A stretch of 64,000 nt of DNA from Pogonophryne albipinna (taxonomy: Eukaryota > Chordata > Actinopteri > Perciformes > Artedidraconidae): the NCBI GenBank assembly GCA_028583405.1, contig CM053261.1, positions 13,014,459-13,078,458 of the forward strand, in the 5' to 3' direction. The translations under genes were made by a program, and so were the position numbers. The first letter of the stretch is position 1; the number at the start of each line of letters is the position of its first letter. The notes beneath the pieces were generated by a model. The model saw nothing but the letters and a program-made list of their open reading frames with translations. It made no database searches and was not told where the DNA came from. Shown here piece by piece: positions 48,378 through 60,419 of the stretch.

Positions 48378-48892
48378 CAAAGTGTCACAGTCTGCTCCAT
48401 CTTTCACCAGTAGTTTTCCATTCACCTGTCTCACCTGTTAACCACACCCACGTTTTTGCTCACTCTCTTTCTCTTCTGCACCCATTAGCTTCACTGCCAG
48501 TATTTAAACCCTCACCAGACACACACCCGTTGCCAGATCGTACTTTGCCTTATGCTAGTCTTTCACGCGTTTGTCATCAGATTGCCTACCCGGTTCCGAC
48601 CCTGCCTGTCCCCGACCTGCCTGCTCTGCCTGATCCCTGATCCTGCCTGTCCTTGGACTATCCTGCCTTGCCTGCTGTCTGACCCTGCCTGTACCTACGC
48701 TGACCGCCTCGCCTGCTCCCTGACCCTCTGCCCGGCCCTGACTCACCTTCTGCCCGCTGTCCTCCGGTTCGTTTGCCTGTACATCATCCGGTATTCCTCT
48801 GCTCTGGTATTATTACCAATAAAGTACATTACCAATACTCCGTGGTTTCTCAAGTGCTGCATTTGGGTCCTTCATAAGATTGTGACACAAAG
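48378..48892 (+). mobile_element. Solo LTR with 5-bp target duplication
   Basis: 505-bp LTR (48383-48887) with ends TGTCACAG...TGTGACA, flanked by CAAAG at 48378-48382 and 48888-48892. Inside are a TATTTAAA near 48500 and an AATAAA near 48821, in plus-strand order. A pyrimidine-rich stretch of repeated CTGCC and CCTG motifs (48600-48770) gives spurious open frames. No internal retroelement region adjoins it, so it is the product of LTR-LTR recombination. Probably Ty3/gypsy or ERV-like. Confidence 0.85.
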
Positions 48893-49633
48893 ATAACAAA
48901 CTTTTCTGGTTATATTTGTGTTGCTTGCAAATTTGCAATACCGAAGCTATCTTTAAGCCTAAGTTAATAACAAAAAAATGTTTGTCCTGTCTTGTTTCAA
49001 ATCTGATGGAGGCTGCACTTTGTTGTTTGTGGATGGTCCAAAGAAATGTGCATTGAATCGTGAGTGTGTTTCTCGCCTTGTCTGGATCAAGTATTATCTC
49101 CTTGACGTTTTTGATAATGTGCATTCCTTAAACCCCCAGTGACAGGTGCTTTGTCATCTTGAATAGAATTCTGGCGGACCACAGAAGAAAAGTTTTGTTT
49201 TAGTTTGTTGGAAAATAATATATTTGACGCCCTTCAGTGAATTTTGAATTAGAAATATTGGAGGATTGTATCCCTTGAGGCCAAAGTGGGGGAAAGCGAA
49301 TTACAAATATATTACAGAAAATCACCTATTAAGTTTACTAAATCAAAAGTGATAATGACATGTGGCAATCCAAGAATGACATCTTGATTTCCTGGCAGGT
49401 TAGACCAACAGATGCCAGCAGATTATTGGAGAGCAAACAGGCATGTTGATGATTATTAGTTATGCAATGTAGAGCAGTTTGTTTTAGCTTGTTTGACCTA
49501 CTGATTATCAACATCGTCTCTCTCTCATCATCCGGTGTCCTCCTCATCTTTCTCAGCTCACAGTTGACTTTCTGGCCCAATCCCAATTCCCGTGTAAGGA
49601 CTCTCTGTGACTTGTATTTTAAGGGGCTAGTAC
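48893..49633. other. No feature recognised
   Basis: Spacer between the solo LTR and the gypsy element. No supported gene. Confidence 0.4.
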
Positions 49634-49637
49634 ACAG

Positions 49638-50035
49638 TGTTACAACCTGCCTTAAGACTGGAACAAATAGGGAGGCCACACAGAGTTAAATGCCAAATAT
49701 CTGTTTATTTAACAGGTTAAAGAAAAACACCTGATGAATAGTGTACGTAAGAATCAGACTGTCAGTAGTGTGAGCAGTGTGTGGGTGTGGGTGTGTGGAA
49801 GGGTGTTGTAGCATGTTGGAGGGTGCATCAAACCTAACACAGGCTGTAGGCTGAGGTTGCTGCAGCAGGCCAGGATCAGAATCAGAGACTGAACCTTGCA
49901 GCTGGGCAACCTTTATACCTTCTTGAGGCTCCACCTCTAGATGGGCGGGCACAAACATTACGACACTCACAGTACCTGCCAGAGGACAGCAAGGCAGGGA
50001 GCACAGCCAGGCAGAAGGGGGGAGGGGTCGTCACA
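49638..50035 (-). repeat. Gypsy 3' LTR
   Basis: 398 bp, reading TGTTACAACC...GTCGTCACA on the plus strand. Near-identical to 52917-53317. Confidence 0.93.
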
Positions 50036-50267
50036 CCCCCTCCCTTAAAATGGAGGACCCACTAGGATCCTCCAACCTGGGGCACAAAATCACAGACACA
50101 AAACACAATAGACAAAACAAGGTTAATCTTGAAATGTTCATACAACCTGCAAGCACATCTGTAGCATCTAACTCACCCCCTCAGCAACTTTGGTACCTAA
50201 GAAGCATTTTAAGAGAGGGCAAACAGAAAAAACAGACACCCCTGCAGGGAGAAAAACACTAGTTAAC

Positions 50268-50618
50268 CTAAGAGGTTATAGCCCTGGACATGTCATCAGC
50301 CACTGTATTATCCACACCTTTGACATTTCTAATGTCCAGATGAAAAGGGTGGAGGAAGAGACACCAACGTATAAGGCGTTTGATTAGATCAACTAATTCT
50401 GTTCGCTGTGGCTCAGTTACATGACTCAACATTTCATCCGGTAGAACTTGGCTGTACAGAGCCTGAAGGGTGGGATCGTTCTTTTGCTCATTCCCAAGGT
50501 CGCTACAAGATAAAGGAAAGGTAGGCACAGGAAATACAGATTCCTTTTTCTTATCTTTTGTAAGGTCACAAACATTACGGCTTGCAGCATGTGTTACTGC
50601 GCCGGTGGCAGGCATCAC
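50268..50618 (-). pseudogene. Gypsy pol remnant (start of RT joined to end of RNase H)
   Basis: The first part (NDPTLQALYSQ, then HVTEPQRTELVDLIKR) matches the region just before and at the start of a gypsy reverse transcriptase. It passes directly into LHPFHLDIRNVKGVDNTVAD and DMSRA, the end of the RNase H domain. The catalytic core of both enzymes is deleted between them and no integrase follows. It cannot be functional. Confidence 0.7.
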
Positions 50619-50647
50619 AGAAGGGGTTTTGGGGAACTTAGCACCTT

Positions 50648-52343
50648 CTACCTGGGATCACCAGCCAGGTCATTTCCCAAGATGATCTGTATGCCCCCCA
50701 TAGGCAGAGAAGGGCACACTCCCAGGACCACTTCCCCTTGCAGCAGACTGGAGACTAATGTCAGTTTATGCTGTGGAGCAGAGAAGACGGTTAATACCAT
50801 CCCCCGGACCTCAACACTGGAACCGGTGTCTGTTTTAGGAGAGAAAGGTAACACAGAACCAACAATAAACGAGTCCAACGCCCCTGAGTTCCTTAAATTT
50901 TTTACCGGTACCTTCTCTTTACTCCCGACCAGTGAAACAAAACCATCAGACACAAAAGCTTTATAACCAGGGTCTATCTCCTCATGTTCACTGACAGGAG
51001 CCTGAATTATCGATTCAGATAAAGAGGACCGAGTGTGTTTCCGCACAGCCGCAATGGCACTTTCCCTTTCCACTGCACGTAACGATGCCACAGCCCCAGA
51101 CGCTTTTGCCGCCACAGCCCCAGGCCTGGACTTTCTCTTCCACTCAGGACAATCGTTTCTCCAGTGTCCTTTATTAAAACAGTAATTACAGATACGATTG
51201 GGGTCAAACTTACCCCGATTCCCACGGTCAATCCTAACTGGAAACTTATCTTTTCCTTCTGAAACACCTTTACTGAAGTGAGCCCCAGCACTACTCTCTT
51301 TGTATCCCGCATCTCCACGACCACGGCTGTCGCCAAAAAACACCTTATGGGTCAGAGTAAACTCATCTGCCAGCTTGGCTGCCTCTGAAACTCTGTTTAC
51401 TTTCTGCTTATTAATGTAGGTAACAACACGGTCAGGCAAGGTACTTTTGAATTGCTCAAGCAAGATAAGCTCCTGCAGATCTTCCAGAGTTTTTACCTGT
51501 GAGGAAACACACCAACGGTTGAAACTTGTGGTTAAATCACCAGCAAACTCCATGTGTGACTGCTTCTCTTTTCTGAGTAACCTAAAGCGCTGTCGATATG
51601 CTTCAGGTACTAACACAAATGCCCGAAGTACAGCAGCTTTAACCAACTGGTAATTGCTACTGTCTTCAGCAGTCAAGGCAGCGAAAGCATCCTGGGCCTT
51701 TCCAGTGAAGACACACTGAAGCAGAAGGGTGCGCTCAACATCAGACCAGTCTTGTGCCTCTGCTAGACACTCAAATAACACAAAGAAAATGTCTGGGTCC
51801 TTTTCATTGAACCTCGGAACTATCCTCAAATTAACAGCAACATCAAATGCTTGATTTGCAGGAACCTGACCTACAGTCTCTGCAGCTCTCTTAGTCTCAG
51901 ATGGAAGCTTACCTTCACTCATCAGCTCCAATCTATAGCGCTCCAAGTCTAGTTTTTGTCTACCCTGAACTTGAGCCATCTCCGCTTCCTGAAGACGGGC
52001 ATTTTGTCTCAACTTTTCAACCTCCACATCACGTTCCAAGTGTAGCATTAGAAGCTCTTTCTGTTCTTTAAATGATAGTCCAATCCCAAGTCCAGACAGG
52101 ACTGGAACCACACCTGAAACATTACCTGACTCAATTGACTGTTGGGAGGCAGGCCCCAGAAAGACAGACAAAACACTTTTTTCCACTAACTGTGCCTTTA
52201 TTTCTACCAACAACTCCTCTTTATTCAACTTTTTGGGAAGTTCAAGACCGTAATGGTCAGCCACTCTCAAAAGCTGATCTTTTTTTATAAGTACCCAACA
52301 AATCCTCATTTGGGGACTCAACAAAATCTTCAATAGAAGCCAT
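50648..52343 (-). pseudogene. Gypsy gag-protease remnant
   Basis: A long frame encodes a retrotransposon Gag: an N-terminal KKDQLLRVADHYGLELP segment, a coiled coil rich in Glu/Leu/Arg, a capsid-like region with RFNEKDPDIFFVLFECLAEA and a CCHC knuckle (CNYCFNKGHWRNDC) near 51180. A protease-like stretch and ILGNDLAG follow, then a stop at 50648. Two defects are visible. The natural Met at 52343 is separated from the main frame by a one-base shift in the A7 run at about 52281-52287. The protease active-site triplet, normally Asp-Thr/Ser-Gly, reads Asn-Ser-Gly. The frame shifts again before the pol remnant. Not a host gene. Confidence 0.85.
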
Positions 52344-52896
52344 TTAACTGTTACCGACCAAGGCAAGGTTTTTCCAGCAGTAACTGATAGTGAAAGACAG
52401 CTTTACATATGAAAACCCCACTCCTCTGGCTAACTACCTTACCAAATGCTTACTGACTCACTCAACCCTAGTCTTCGTGTAGAATTGTGGGAGGATTTTA
52501 AGCACAAAAGCCCAGTGACCCGGTTAATTCTCAGCAATTGAAAATCACCTAGGCAGTCATGGAGTGCACCCGAGCAAATGCTCTAGCCACTTACTACACA
52601 AAAATAACAAACAAAAACAAAAAAAGGTTCAATGGAGACAACTTGTGTCTCTCATTGCTTATACCTAACAGGAATAAGGGTTCCAAACATTTGACAGCCT
52701 TTAACACAAAACAGCAATACCGGAAAACATAGCTTGCCTTGGACAGAAACACAACTGTGAGTAAGACCAGTTACTTAGACAGAGTAAGATCAACCTGACC
52801 TATTTTCCCCTACAAAACTCAGAGTCAACCAACAAGCTGTGTGAACACTCCCTGACTGAAATAGGTCACCATGTCCTTTATCCAGCACCGGAAATT

Positions 52897-52914
52897 ATCC
52901 CGGACGAGCCCCCA
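52897..52914 (-). other. Primer binding site for tRNA-Pro
   Basis: The minus-strand sequence TGGGGGCTCGTCCGGGAT lies two bases beyond the 5' LTR. It is the standard proline-tRNA primer site of many retroelements. Confidence 0.9.
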
Positions 52915-52916
52915 CT

Positions 52917-53317
52917 TGTTACAACCTGCCTTAAGGCTGGAACAAATAGGGAGGCCACACAGAGTTAAATGCCAAATATCTGTTTATTTAACAGGATAAA
53001 GAAAAACACCTCTGATGAATAGTGTACGTAAGAATCAGACTGTCAGTAGTGTGAGCAGTGTGTGGGTGTGTGGAAGGGTGTTGTAGCATGTTGGAGGGTG
53101 CATCAAACCTAACACAGGCTGCAGGCTGTAGGCTGAGGTTGCTGCAGCAGGCCAGGATCAGAATCAGAGACTGAACCTTGCAGCTGGGCAACCTTTATAC
53201 CTTCTTGAGGCTCCACCTCTAGATGGGCGGGCACAAACAGGACGACACTCCCAGTACCTGCCAGAGGACAGCAAGGCAGAGAGCACAGCCAGGCAGAAGG
53301 GGGGAGGGGTCGTCACA
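52917..53317 (-). repeat. Gypsy 5' LTR
   Basis: 401 bp and the partner of 49638-50035. It carries the element's promoter. Confidence 0.93.
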
Positions 53318-53364
53318 ACAGTTTGTGACGAGCTTCAATCCATGTGTCCCAAACATCAAAGAGC

Positions 53365-53435
53365 CACTTTTTCCATCCCTGAGATCTAAACCCAGGACTT
53401 GAAAGTCTGTTGACCTTCCAAGTGAGCTAAAACAG
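53365..53435 (-). repeat. Possible decayed tRNA-derived head
   Basis: On the minus strand TTAGCTCACTTGGAAGGTCA fits an A box, and CCTGGGTTTAGATCTCAGG is placed like a degenerate B box. Stems do not pair well, so it is at best a tRNA pseudogene or SINE relic. Confidence 0.3.
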
Positions 53436-53845
53436 AACATGAGACAGTCAGATCATGCTGACCTTTCTGACTGACCAACAGATGCTGGTTGTTGTCCATA
53501 AAAGCCATCCAGGAAAAGAGCTGATGCCAAAAAGCTGAACGCTGGCAGTGTTTGTGTCACTAGCAGGGACAAAAAAGCTATTGAAGCCCACTCACCTAAT
53601 AATTGGGGAAATCCCAAACAATAGCTTTGAGCCAGAACAAGACTGTGGAGACCAGCATTACATTTGGAGGAAAGATACCTCTGTTGTGCATCAGCTTGAT
53701 ACCCAGAGCCTGCAAATTCTATTTAAAAAGAAGCTCACCAGGGGTTAATGACTCATGAGAAAAAAGACTTTTCTGCCAAATAGTGTTTAGAAGAAAACAC
53801 AGGGGATGCAACGTATACAGTAAATGCCTTTTAATGAATGAACTG

Positions 53846-54616
53846 TTATGGCGCGTTTCCACTGCAGGCCTCGCTCGGCCTCGCTCGGTTTGGTTAGGCC
53901 TTATTAGGCCCGGCTCACTTTAATGCTGCGCTTCCATTACAGTTTAGGAACTGGGGTAGTTACTATAGTAACGCAGTGTAGGCGGAGCCGTGACGTCATC
54001 TTCAATGAGCGCCCCAAACAACAACACAGCCGTTAGCTCTTAGCACTCAGAGCTCACAGCTCTTCATATCTGTTCAGAAACTAGACAGAAGTTAAACAAG
54101 TACAAACCACAGACTGCCTGTGTCATGGCGAATACAGTCGCTGGTTTATTTATGTCTGTATAGGCCGTTGTTGTGAGTGTGGACGGTCGGAGCATATATA
54201 ACGTTAGCTTAGCCAAGCTCCATTTAGAAAGCACGCATTTTAAAAGGGTTTTTCGCCTGCCGTCTGTCTGCAGACTTGTCAAAGCATTAATTCATGGTTT
54301 TTACTAACCGGTATCAGTATGTTGTTACTTCGGCATCATTTTGAAACGTGTATTACAATTAAATCACGGTCAAATATGTTCATCTTGTTGTAGTTGTAGC
54401 CCCCTTGCTAGCGATTATCTCTCTAGTTTTGCATACTCAGCCCGACTCAGCCTGGTTGTTCCTGGCCCTAGAACCACGATTTAGTCGGGCCAGAAAAAAG
54501 GTGAAAAAGTAGCCCCGGGCCAAAACTAGGCCAAGTGGAAACGCAACCAAAAACGGGCCCCGCACGGCTCGGCACGCTTAAAGCGAGCTACCCGCTGCAG
54601 TGGAAACGCGCCATTA
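53846..54616. mobile_element. 765-bp TIR element, copy 1 (PIF/Harbinger-like)
   Basis: The element is 53849-54613. It has a perfect 19-bp inverted repeat TGGCGCGTTTCCACTGCAG / CTGCAGTGGAAACGCGCCA and TTA on both sides, consistent with the 3-bp target of PIF/Harbinger elements. GC-rich ends contain repeated GGCC and CGGCTC motifs. No transposase frame. Copy 2 is at 60420-61189. Confidence 0.85.
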
Positions 54617-54837
54617 GTGTACTTTGAATCTCTTAAATATCATATTCATAGAGTAATACAATTGGTATTTATTTGTTGGTACAATAGCACTCTTTGATTC
54701 CAACTTGTCCTTTTCAACAGTTATGTTGCTTGCAGGACTTTTTTCAAAACTGCAGGGTAAATATTACGTTTGTGTCAAAGTTCATATTTATAGCCAGTAT
54801 TAGTGTCACTTTTTTCCTGTGCTTTCTAAAAATACAG

Positions 54838-55275
54838 ATGTGTTGAGGCTGTCTCTCCTTACCTGATGCTCCCCAGTACTTTACTACCTCCACCTCACCC
54901 CACCTGCCATCCACTCCCACCTCATCAACAGCTGGATTTCATCTCCAAACAAGCCAGTATTTAAGCCTCTCATGCTCACACACGAACTGCCAGATTGTTC
55001 TTTGCTGTTCATGCAAGACTCTCAAACATTTTAATCCGGACTGACTTCCAGTTTCTGACGCTGCTTGCCTCTGACCTGCCTTACACATCTGATTCCTGGT
55101 AAACCCACCAGCCTTCTGTCCCCCACCTTGAGATCTGCTTCTGAATCCTTGGTGACACTACCTACTTGTTTACCAATCTTCTCCATGGCGCAACCAACTT
55201 TCTGCCAGTTCCCTGCTTTGTCTGCTTGAACTTTATAGATCCGTGCTCATTACCTGCCCTGCGAGGCTTTACAGT
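54838..55275 (+). repeat. Degenerate solo LTR related to 48383-48887
   Basis: Shares with the intact solo LTR the order AGTATTTAAGCCTC, then CACACACGAACTGCCAGATT and GTTCTTTGC, followed by the pyrimidine-rich CTGCC region. The ends have decayed and no target duplication is seen. Confidence 0.6.
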
Positions 55276-58200
55276 AAGTTACACATCATTACGAACTGTG
55301 CCATGTTTTCATGTGTGTCTGTTTACTTTCTCACGTCCTAACTGAGACACCTGCAGTCTCTGCGAATGTGCTTTGAATGCTTGGAAGGACAGAAGGTACC
55401 TAAAACATAACTTGTCTGTATCATTAGTATATAATGGAGCAGATACTAGAAAATATAAATGGTTCATGATAAACAGGAGTCGCCTTAGTTCTCCTTGAAG
55501 AAAGTCAAGCACCGGCACTAAGAGAGCCAAACAACCATTGTCCAGTTCTCTGTAAAGATTACTCCTCACCTTAACGACTTTGACATTGTACAAGAAACTG
55601 TAATAGAGTTAATACGGCAGGAGGTAGATGAAGAGGTATCTTTGCACCACAGGAACTTAAGGGAGGAGCAGCACAACGGCAGTCTCCAGTCTCCAAAGTT
55701 ACAGGAGTCAAGTGCAGGAACATGACTCGCCTAAATATTTACAGAGGGTTTTGTCTCAAAACAGCAACGGAAAAATACAAATGAACAATCTTAAATTAAG
55801 TAATTAAATCGTATCACTTGCTGTTATCGACGTTTCCCACTTAAAGGTACAAATGGTGGGGTTTTGTGTGGTCCCTAAATGGATTTCTTATCAAAGGGAC
55901 ACTTATTGAGATAGTTACAGAAAATGGATTAGAGGATACAAATATTCACTGGGAGATGAATCAGACTCTTTTCATTAAATAAGAGCTCTTCCCAGGTGGT
56001 AACATCAATAACAGTATAACGCCACCCATGACATCCTCCTCTCTGATATTGAATGTGGAAAACATGAATCATATTAACCAGGGGCTTCAAACTTAAGTAT
56101 GCTCTACAACTGAGATATTAAGAGACTCTCAGCATTGCAACAAAAGTATAATACAGATTTAGAAAAGATAATATGGGCTGTAAAAAATACCATTAAATTG
56201 TGAGGAGGAACACTTAAAGTTGATGTTTCTGACTGACTATAAGCCTCAAAATACATTCTGACATCTATAAGAGTCAATTAGGGACACATTCAAGACTATG
56301 GATTTACTAGTGTGAATGCTTGAGAAGTAACACTGAAAACCTCCTTCATATACACCTTTATGAATCATCACAAGAACAAACACTTTGAGTTTTGTTTACG
56401 CAAATGAAAAGTGCGCTTATAAATAAAATGTATTATTAAGGCTTTTGCAAAATTGCAAATAGGTGTGACGTTAGATACTCTTACTTCATTCAATTTCAAT
56501 TGTCAACTGAATTAGTCTGAAATACATTATAATGAATCATGATGCCACAAGGCCATACTGTATTGCCCCTGTTGAGAATACCAACACATACATACTACCA
56601 ATATAAATCCTCATCATCACCACAGGTCCCACACATTTCTACCTCACCTTACTTTGCTACTACAGATTTACTGCATTTGAAATGTTCACATTTACATTCA
56701 GCACTCACAGTCACAAGAAGGCGTCCAGCATGAGCCCTGCAGCTAAAACAAATCCTGCTGTCAAAAAAGTATTTAATACTTCTACACCCTACCTGTCTGT
56801 GCAGGCAGAGATACAATTATACCTCGACCTGCAGATGTTTTGCACGACTAAATCGAATTATCTATTGCTCTTTCAGACAGTACAGAATTGACCTCAACTC
56901 TTTTTCAATTTCCTGTATTCGCTGCTGCCTCTTGAATCTTTGTCGGTGACTTGAACCTCAGCTCATCTCGCCTCTAAGTTTTATTGAAAGATAGTAGTTG
57001 GAAAGATTTTAGATTGTCCCCCAAGTTAATCAGTTGATAGCTGCTTTGAGTCCTAACTCAGCAGCATGATGTTAATTGAACATAGTTGTTGTCATCAGAC
57101 AGAAAAGGTGAGAGTAAGGACATCTCGTCTCATAATTAACATCTTGTACGGTTGTTAGATGATGTTGTTGTGAAGATGACAACAGTAATGAGCAGACATT
57201 TGTCATTCACCACTGAGGGAGCGAACAATTAAACCTTAGAAATTATGACACAGCATTAAGTGCCGTGTCTGTAGTTGCAACCTTGTTGTTGCTGGTTTGC
57301 TGTAAAATTATAAAAAGAACACGTAGTAAGAAAAGGCATCTGCAGTCACTGTATATCCGGTCTGGCAAACATCCCTCTGTATGTGTATGGTATTTACAGT
57401 AGGACACACATAGTTTGCATATACTTGTCTGTTGCCAACACTCCATTTGTAATCACAAAGGAGACCGCTTCGCATACAAAGTGGATCCGGTTTACTTTCC
57501 GCTACAATGCCTGACGTCTTGGGGGTTCTCCTGCCGGCTGTGATCTATAAATACTGTTCACTTTCTCTGTCACTGATGCACTGAGGAGTGATAAAAGCTC
57601 AAAGAGACCTCCAAGAGTGTCACTGCCGGAAAGTCACGATTGTTGAGCCATAAAACGAAAGTCTTATCAGGCTCAACACATGTGCATTTTAAGTGTCTGC
57701 AAGGTTACTGTGAGTTATGGCCTATATGTTTTAGTCATTGTAAAATTGACAAGGTTAAATCGAATTTTTAAATAAGACATTTGATATAATTCATGTTACA
57801 AAATGGTTTTATGTACAATGTATATTATTATTGTACCATAGTACATGATGTTATTTCTACAACTCCATCCATTACATTGTATATACTTTATGTGCTTTTC
57901 ATGCATGTATTATTACATCACAAAGTCTTCCTGTTTGCTTTTACTCTTAACAGAAAATCATGCAAATTAACTTATATAGATTTGGAATACTATGTAATAG
58001 CATAAATGACATTATCCTTGGTAATCAAACATACAAAGTGAGTGAATGTAAATAAAAGCAGAACATAGAGTTTAGCACATCCACTGCAGCTGTCCATCAA
58101 ACGGAAATGTACAAAAAAAGACTTTATCAGATATATTTTCAATTATCCCAGCCGTTCAAGCGTAAATGGCTGCACTTGGCTTTGGACCTTGTTGTTTTTA

Positions 58201-58470
58201 ACATTGCTCATTAAATGGGGACACACTTGGCACAGCATAATGTCCTCATAGACATTTTTAAAAACGTGCTCAGTGAGTGTAACGGTCAGGGTAAATACAC
58301 ACAAAAATATTAAATGGATGTATTGAACATGAATATTATAGAGATTACTGTTATGTCAAAGGCATAAATAAGTATCGTTAAGGGAGAAAAGGGGATTTTC
58401 CTTTCTACTGAGTTATCAAATGCACAAGGTATAAAAACAGTGAATACACCAGAAAAGTCTGCATGTGAGA
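55276..58470. other. No feature recognised
   Basis: 3.2 kb without a gene or recognisable mobile element. Scattered short frames lack splice support. Confidence 0.4.
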
Positions 58471-59693
58471 TTTAAAGGTCACCTATTATGCAAAATCCAC
58501 TTTTTCCACATCTTTTATACATAAACATGTGTCCCCTCTCTGTTAAGAGATTCTGAACGTTTCAGGAAAAAAGATTGGCTCACTTTTTCTCCTGATCCAT
58601 TTATAAGAACCTGTCTGAAAATGAGCTGATCAGATTTTGACCACTTTATGATGTCATAATGTTTTTTTGGCTTGTGTAACCATTAGCCAATCACCAACCA
58701 AGGTATCCCCCCCCCCCCACCTTATCACCTGAATCTCCTCCTAGTGCAGGGGTTCCCAAAGTGGGGGTCGCGAGATGATTCCAAAATAATAATAATTTTT
58801 TTTAATCAATTTAAAAAAAAATATTATTAATAACGTGTGCATAGACATTTTTCAGGGGCGGACTGGCCATCTGTTTAATTTCCCCGCAGCGAGTCTCCCC
58901 CCGTTGACAATCCACTGCAGTGTTTCTCAAGCTTTTTCATACCAAGGACCACTTAACCAATAATAAAAAATGTTTATGCAGCCCGAACAACGAAGTGACG
59001 AAGGTGTTGCGCTGGGCTATATCATCCAATCGAAAGTGAAACTTAAGCTCGCTCCATTTCATTTAATTTCATTTCATTTCAAACCTTTATTTATACAGAT
59101 AAATCCCATTGAGATCATTGATCTTTTTTTCAAGGGAGACCTGCTCAAGTAGTTCCACATGAAACATAAAAACATAAATAGAACAACAAAAGGACATCAT
59201 ACAGCATCATTTACATAATTATCCACATAAACAGGTACCAATAGCTTCCGATTGACTAGCATCCAACCGAGCTTTAAAAACATTTAGTGGCACCAGATTG
59301 TTCAGTTTCCATTTCATTTGCAGAGATAGTCCCGCGAGAGTGCGGAAAACTTAAAATAATTAATTTATTCACTAGCACCTCCCCGTTGACAGGGGTCGCC
59401 AGTCTCTGGCACTGTTATTTTGGGGGTCGCGGGCTGAAAAGTTTGGGAACCCCTGTCCTAGAGCACCATTATACCCAAATATCTCTCAGAGGCGCGTGTG
59501 GAGTGGCTCCTTATTTTCATCTAAAGTAACAGACAGAGAATCAGCACTTTTGAAACAGGGCTGAAACAGAGGGGTTTATGGGATGCTTCAATGGGTGATC
59601 TGTTTGGAATTTGGAGCCAAACACTTCAGAGACATGTTTGTATCTGAGAACTATAATATATTGAGGAAACACAGTATACTAGGGGACCTTTAA
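58471..59693. mobile_element. TTAA-target element split by a hAT
   Basis: The outer element (58475-59689) has ends AGGTCACCTATTATGC and the inverted AGGGGACCT between TTAA duplications at 58471-58474 and 59690-59693. A 709-bp hAT element lies inside. With that removed, about 500 bp of its own sequence remain, with no coding capacity. Confidence 0.8.
58739..59463. mobile_element. hAT element nested in the TTAA element
   Basis: The element is 58747-59455. It starts CAGGGGTTCCCAAAGTGGGG and ends with the inverted AGTTTGGGAACCCCTG. The flanking 8-mers TCCTAGTG and TCCTAGAG match at seven of eight positions. Inside are a further CAGTGTTTCTCAAGC hAT-like end at 58918 and a TTTATTTATACAGATAAATC block (59089) typical of a fish repeat, suggesting a third layer. 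Confidence 0.82.
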
Positions 59694-60419
59694 ACAGCTC
59701 AAATGTGTACGCATATGCACTGTTTGAAGAGGTAGGTTGCTTTGAATCAATATCAGGGTTTATGATAACTGCATGACACAAGGACAGAGAACAGAGCAGG
59801 AAGCCGTGCCACTAACCTGCCCACCCAGACAACCATCTGTTCAAAAAACATTGCCTGGAAACCGCAGCTCCATTAAGAGATGTGAGTACTTATCCAGCCT
59901 CCCTAAAGCTCAGCCAGGATAAATAATAGTCTCTCCGTCCAGCGCAAGTGCCTGTCACCCTGAGAGATTTCTATAAATATTGTAGCCGATGTCCAATACG
60001 GTTTTGGTGAACACAGTAAATATTGCAGATATGATTGTGATTCACATAAAATGTCAGGTTAAAGATCACAGTTAGATTTACAGATAGATATGATATGGAG
60101 TCTGGAGCATGCATCTGGCATAATTATCCAGGTTTATTGGTTGATTATAATTATTCCATTTAATTGTGATGACATTTGAATCACGCTGGTTGAAAAATAC
60201 TTTGTGATAAGAAAATACTTATTTAATGTGCCAGTGAATTATTCTCTGTTGTTGATCTATTTTGATATGACAAGTGCTTCCCTTTGTTTTCTTTAACTTT
60301 AAATCGTCAGGATTGCTTTTTAAATCTTACCAAAACATATCTCATCATAGCAAACTAAGTCTTTGATTGAGGGACTGATGTCCGGCAGAAAAGTTTACGA
60401 GTGTTACGGACACAGCCTG
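59694..60419. other. No feature recognised
   Basis: Spacer between mobile elements. No supported gene. Confidence 0.4.

Larger units (their letters stand above)
49634..53321 (-). mobile_element. Ty3/gypsy LTR retrotransposon, internally deleted
   Basis: A complete insertion: 3' LTR 49638-50035, 5' LTR 52917-53317, and 4-bp duplications ACAG at 49634-49637 and 53318-53321. Next to the 5' LTR is the primer site TGGGGGCTCGTCCGGGAT (52914-52897, minus strand), which pairs with tRNA-Pro. A polypurine tract adjoins the 3' LTR (50036-50046). The LTRs differ by about six substitutions and three small indels in 400 bp. Gag is retained, but reverse transcriptase, most of RNase H and integrase are missing, so it is non-autonomous. 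Confidence 0.93.

Noticed and set aside
48329..48896. 103- and 114-codon Pro/Leu/Cys-rich frames
   Set aside because: They lie wholly within the solo LTR and reflect its pyrimidine-rich repeats.
53365..53435. Functional tRNA gene
   Set aside because: A and B box resemblance is partial and the acceptor and anticodon stems do not pair. It is kept only as a low-confidence relic.
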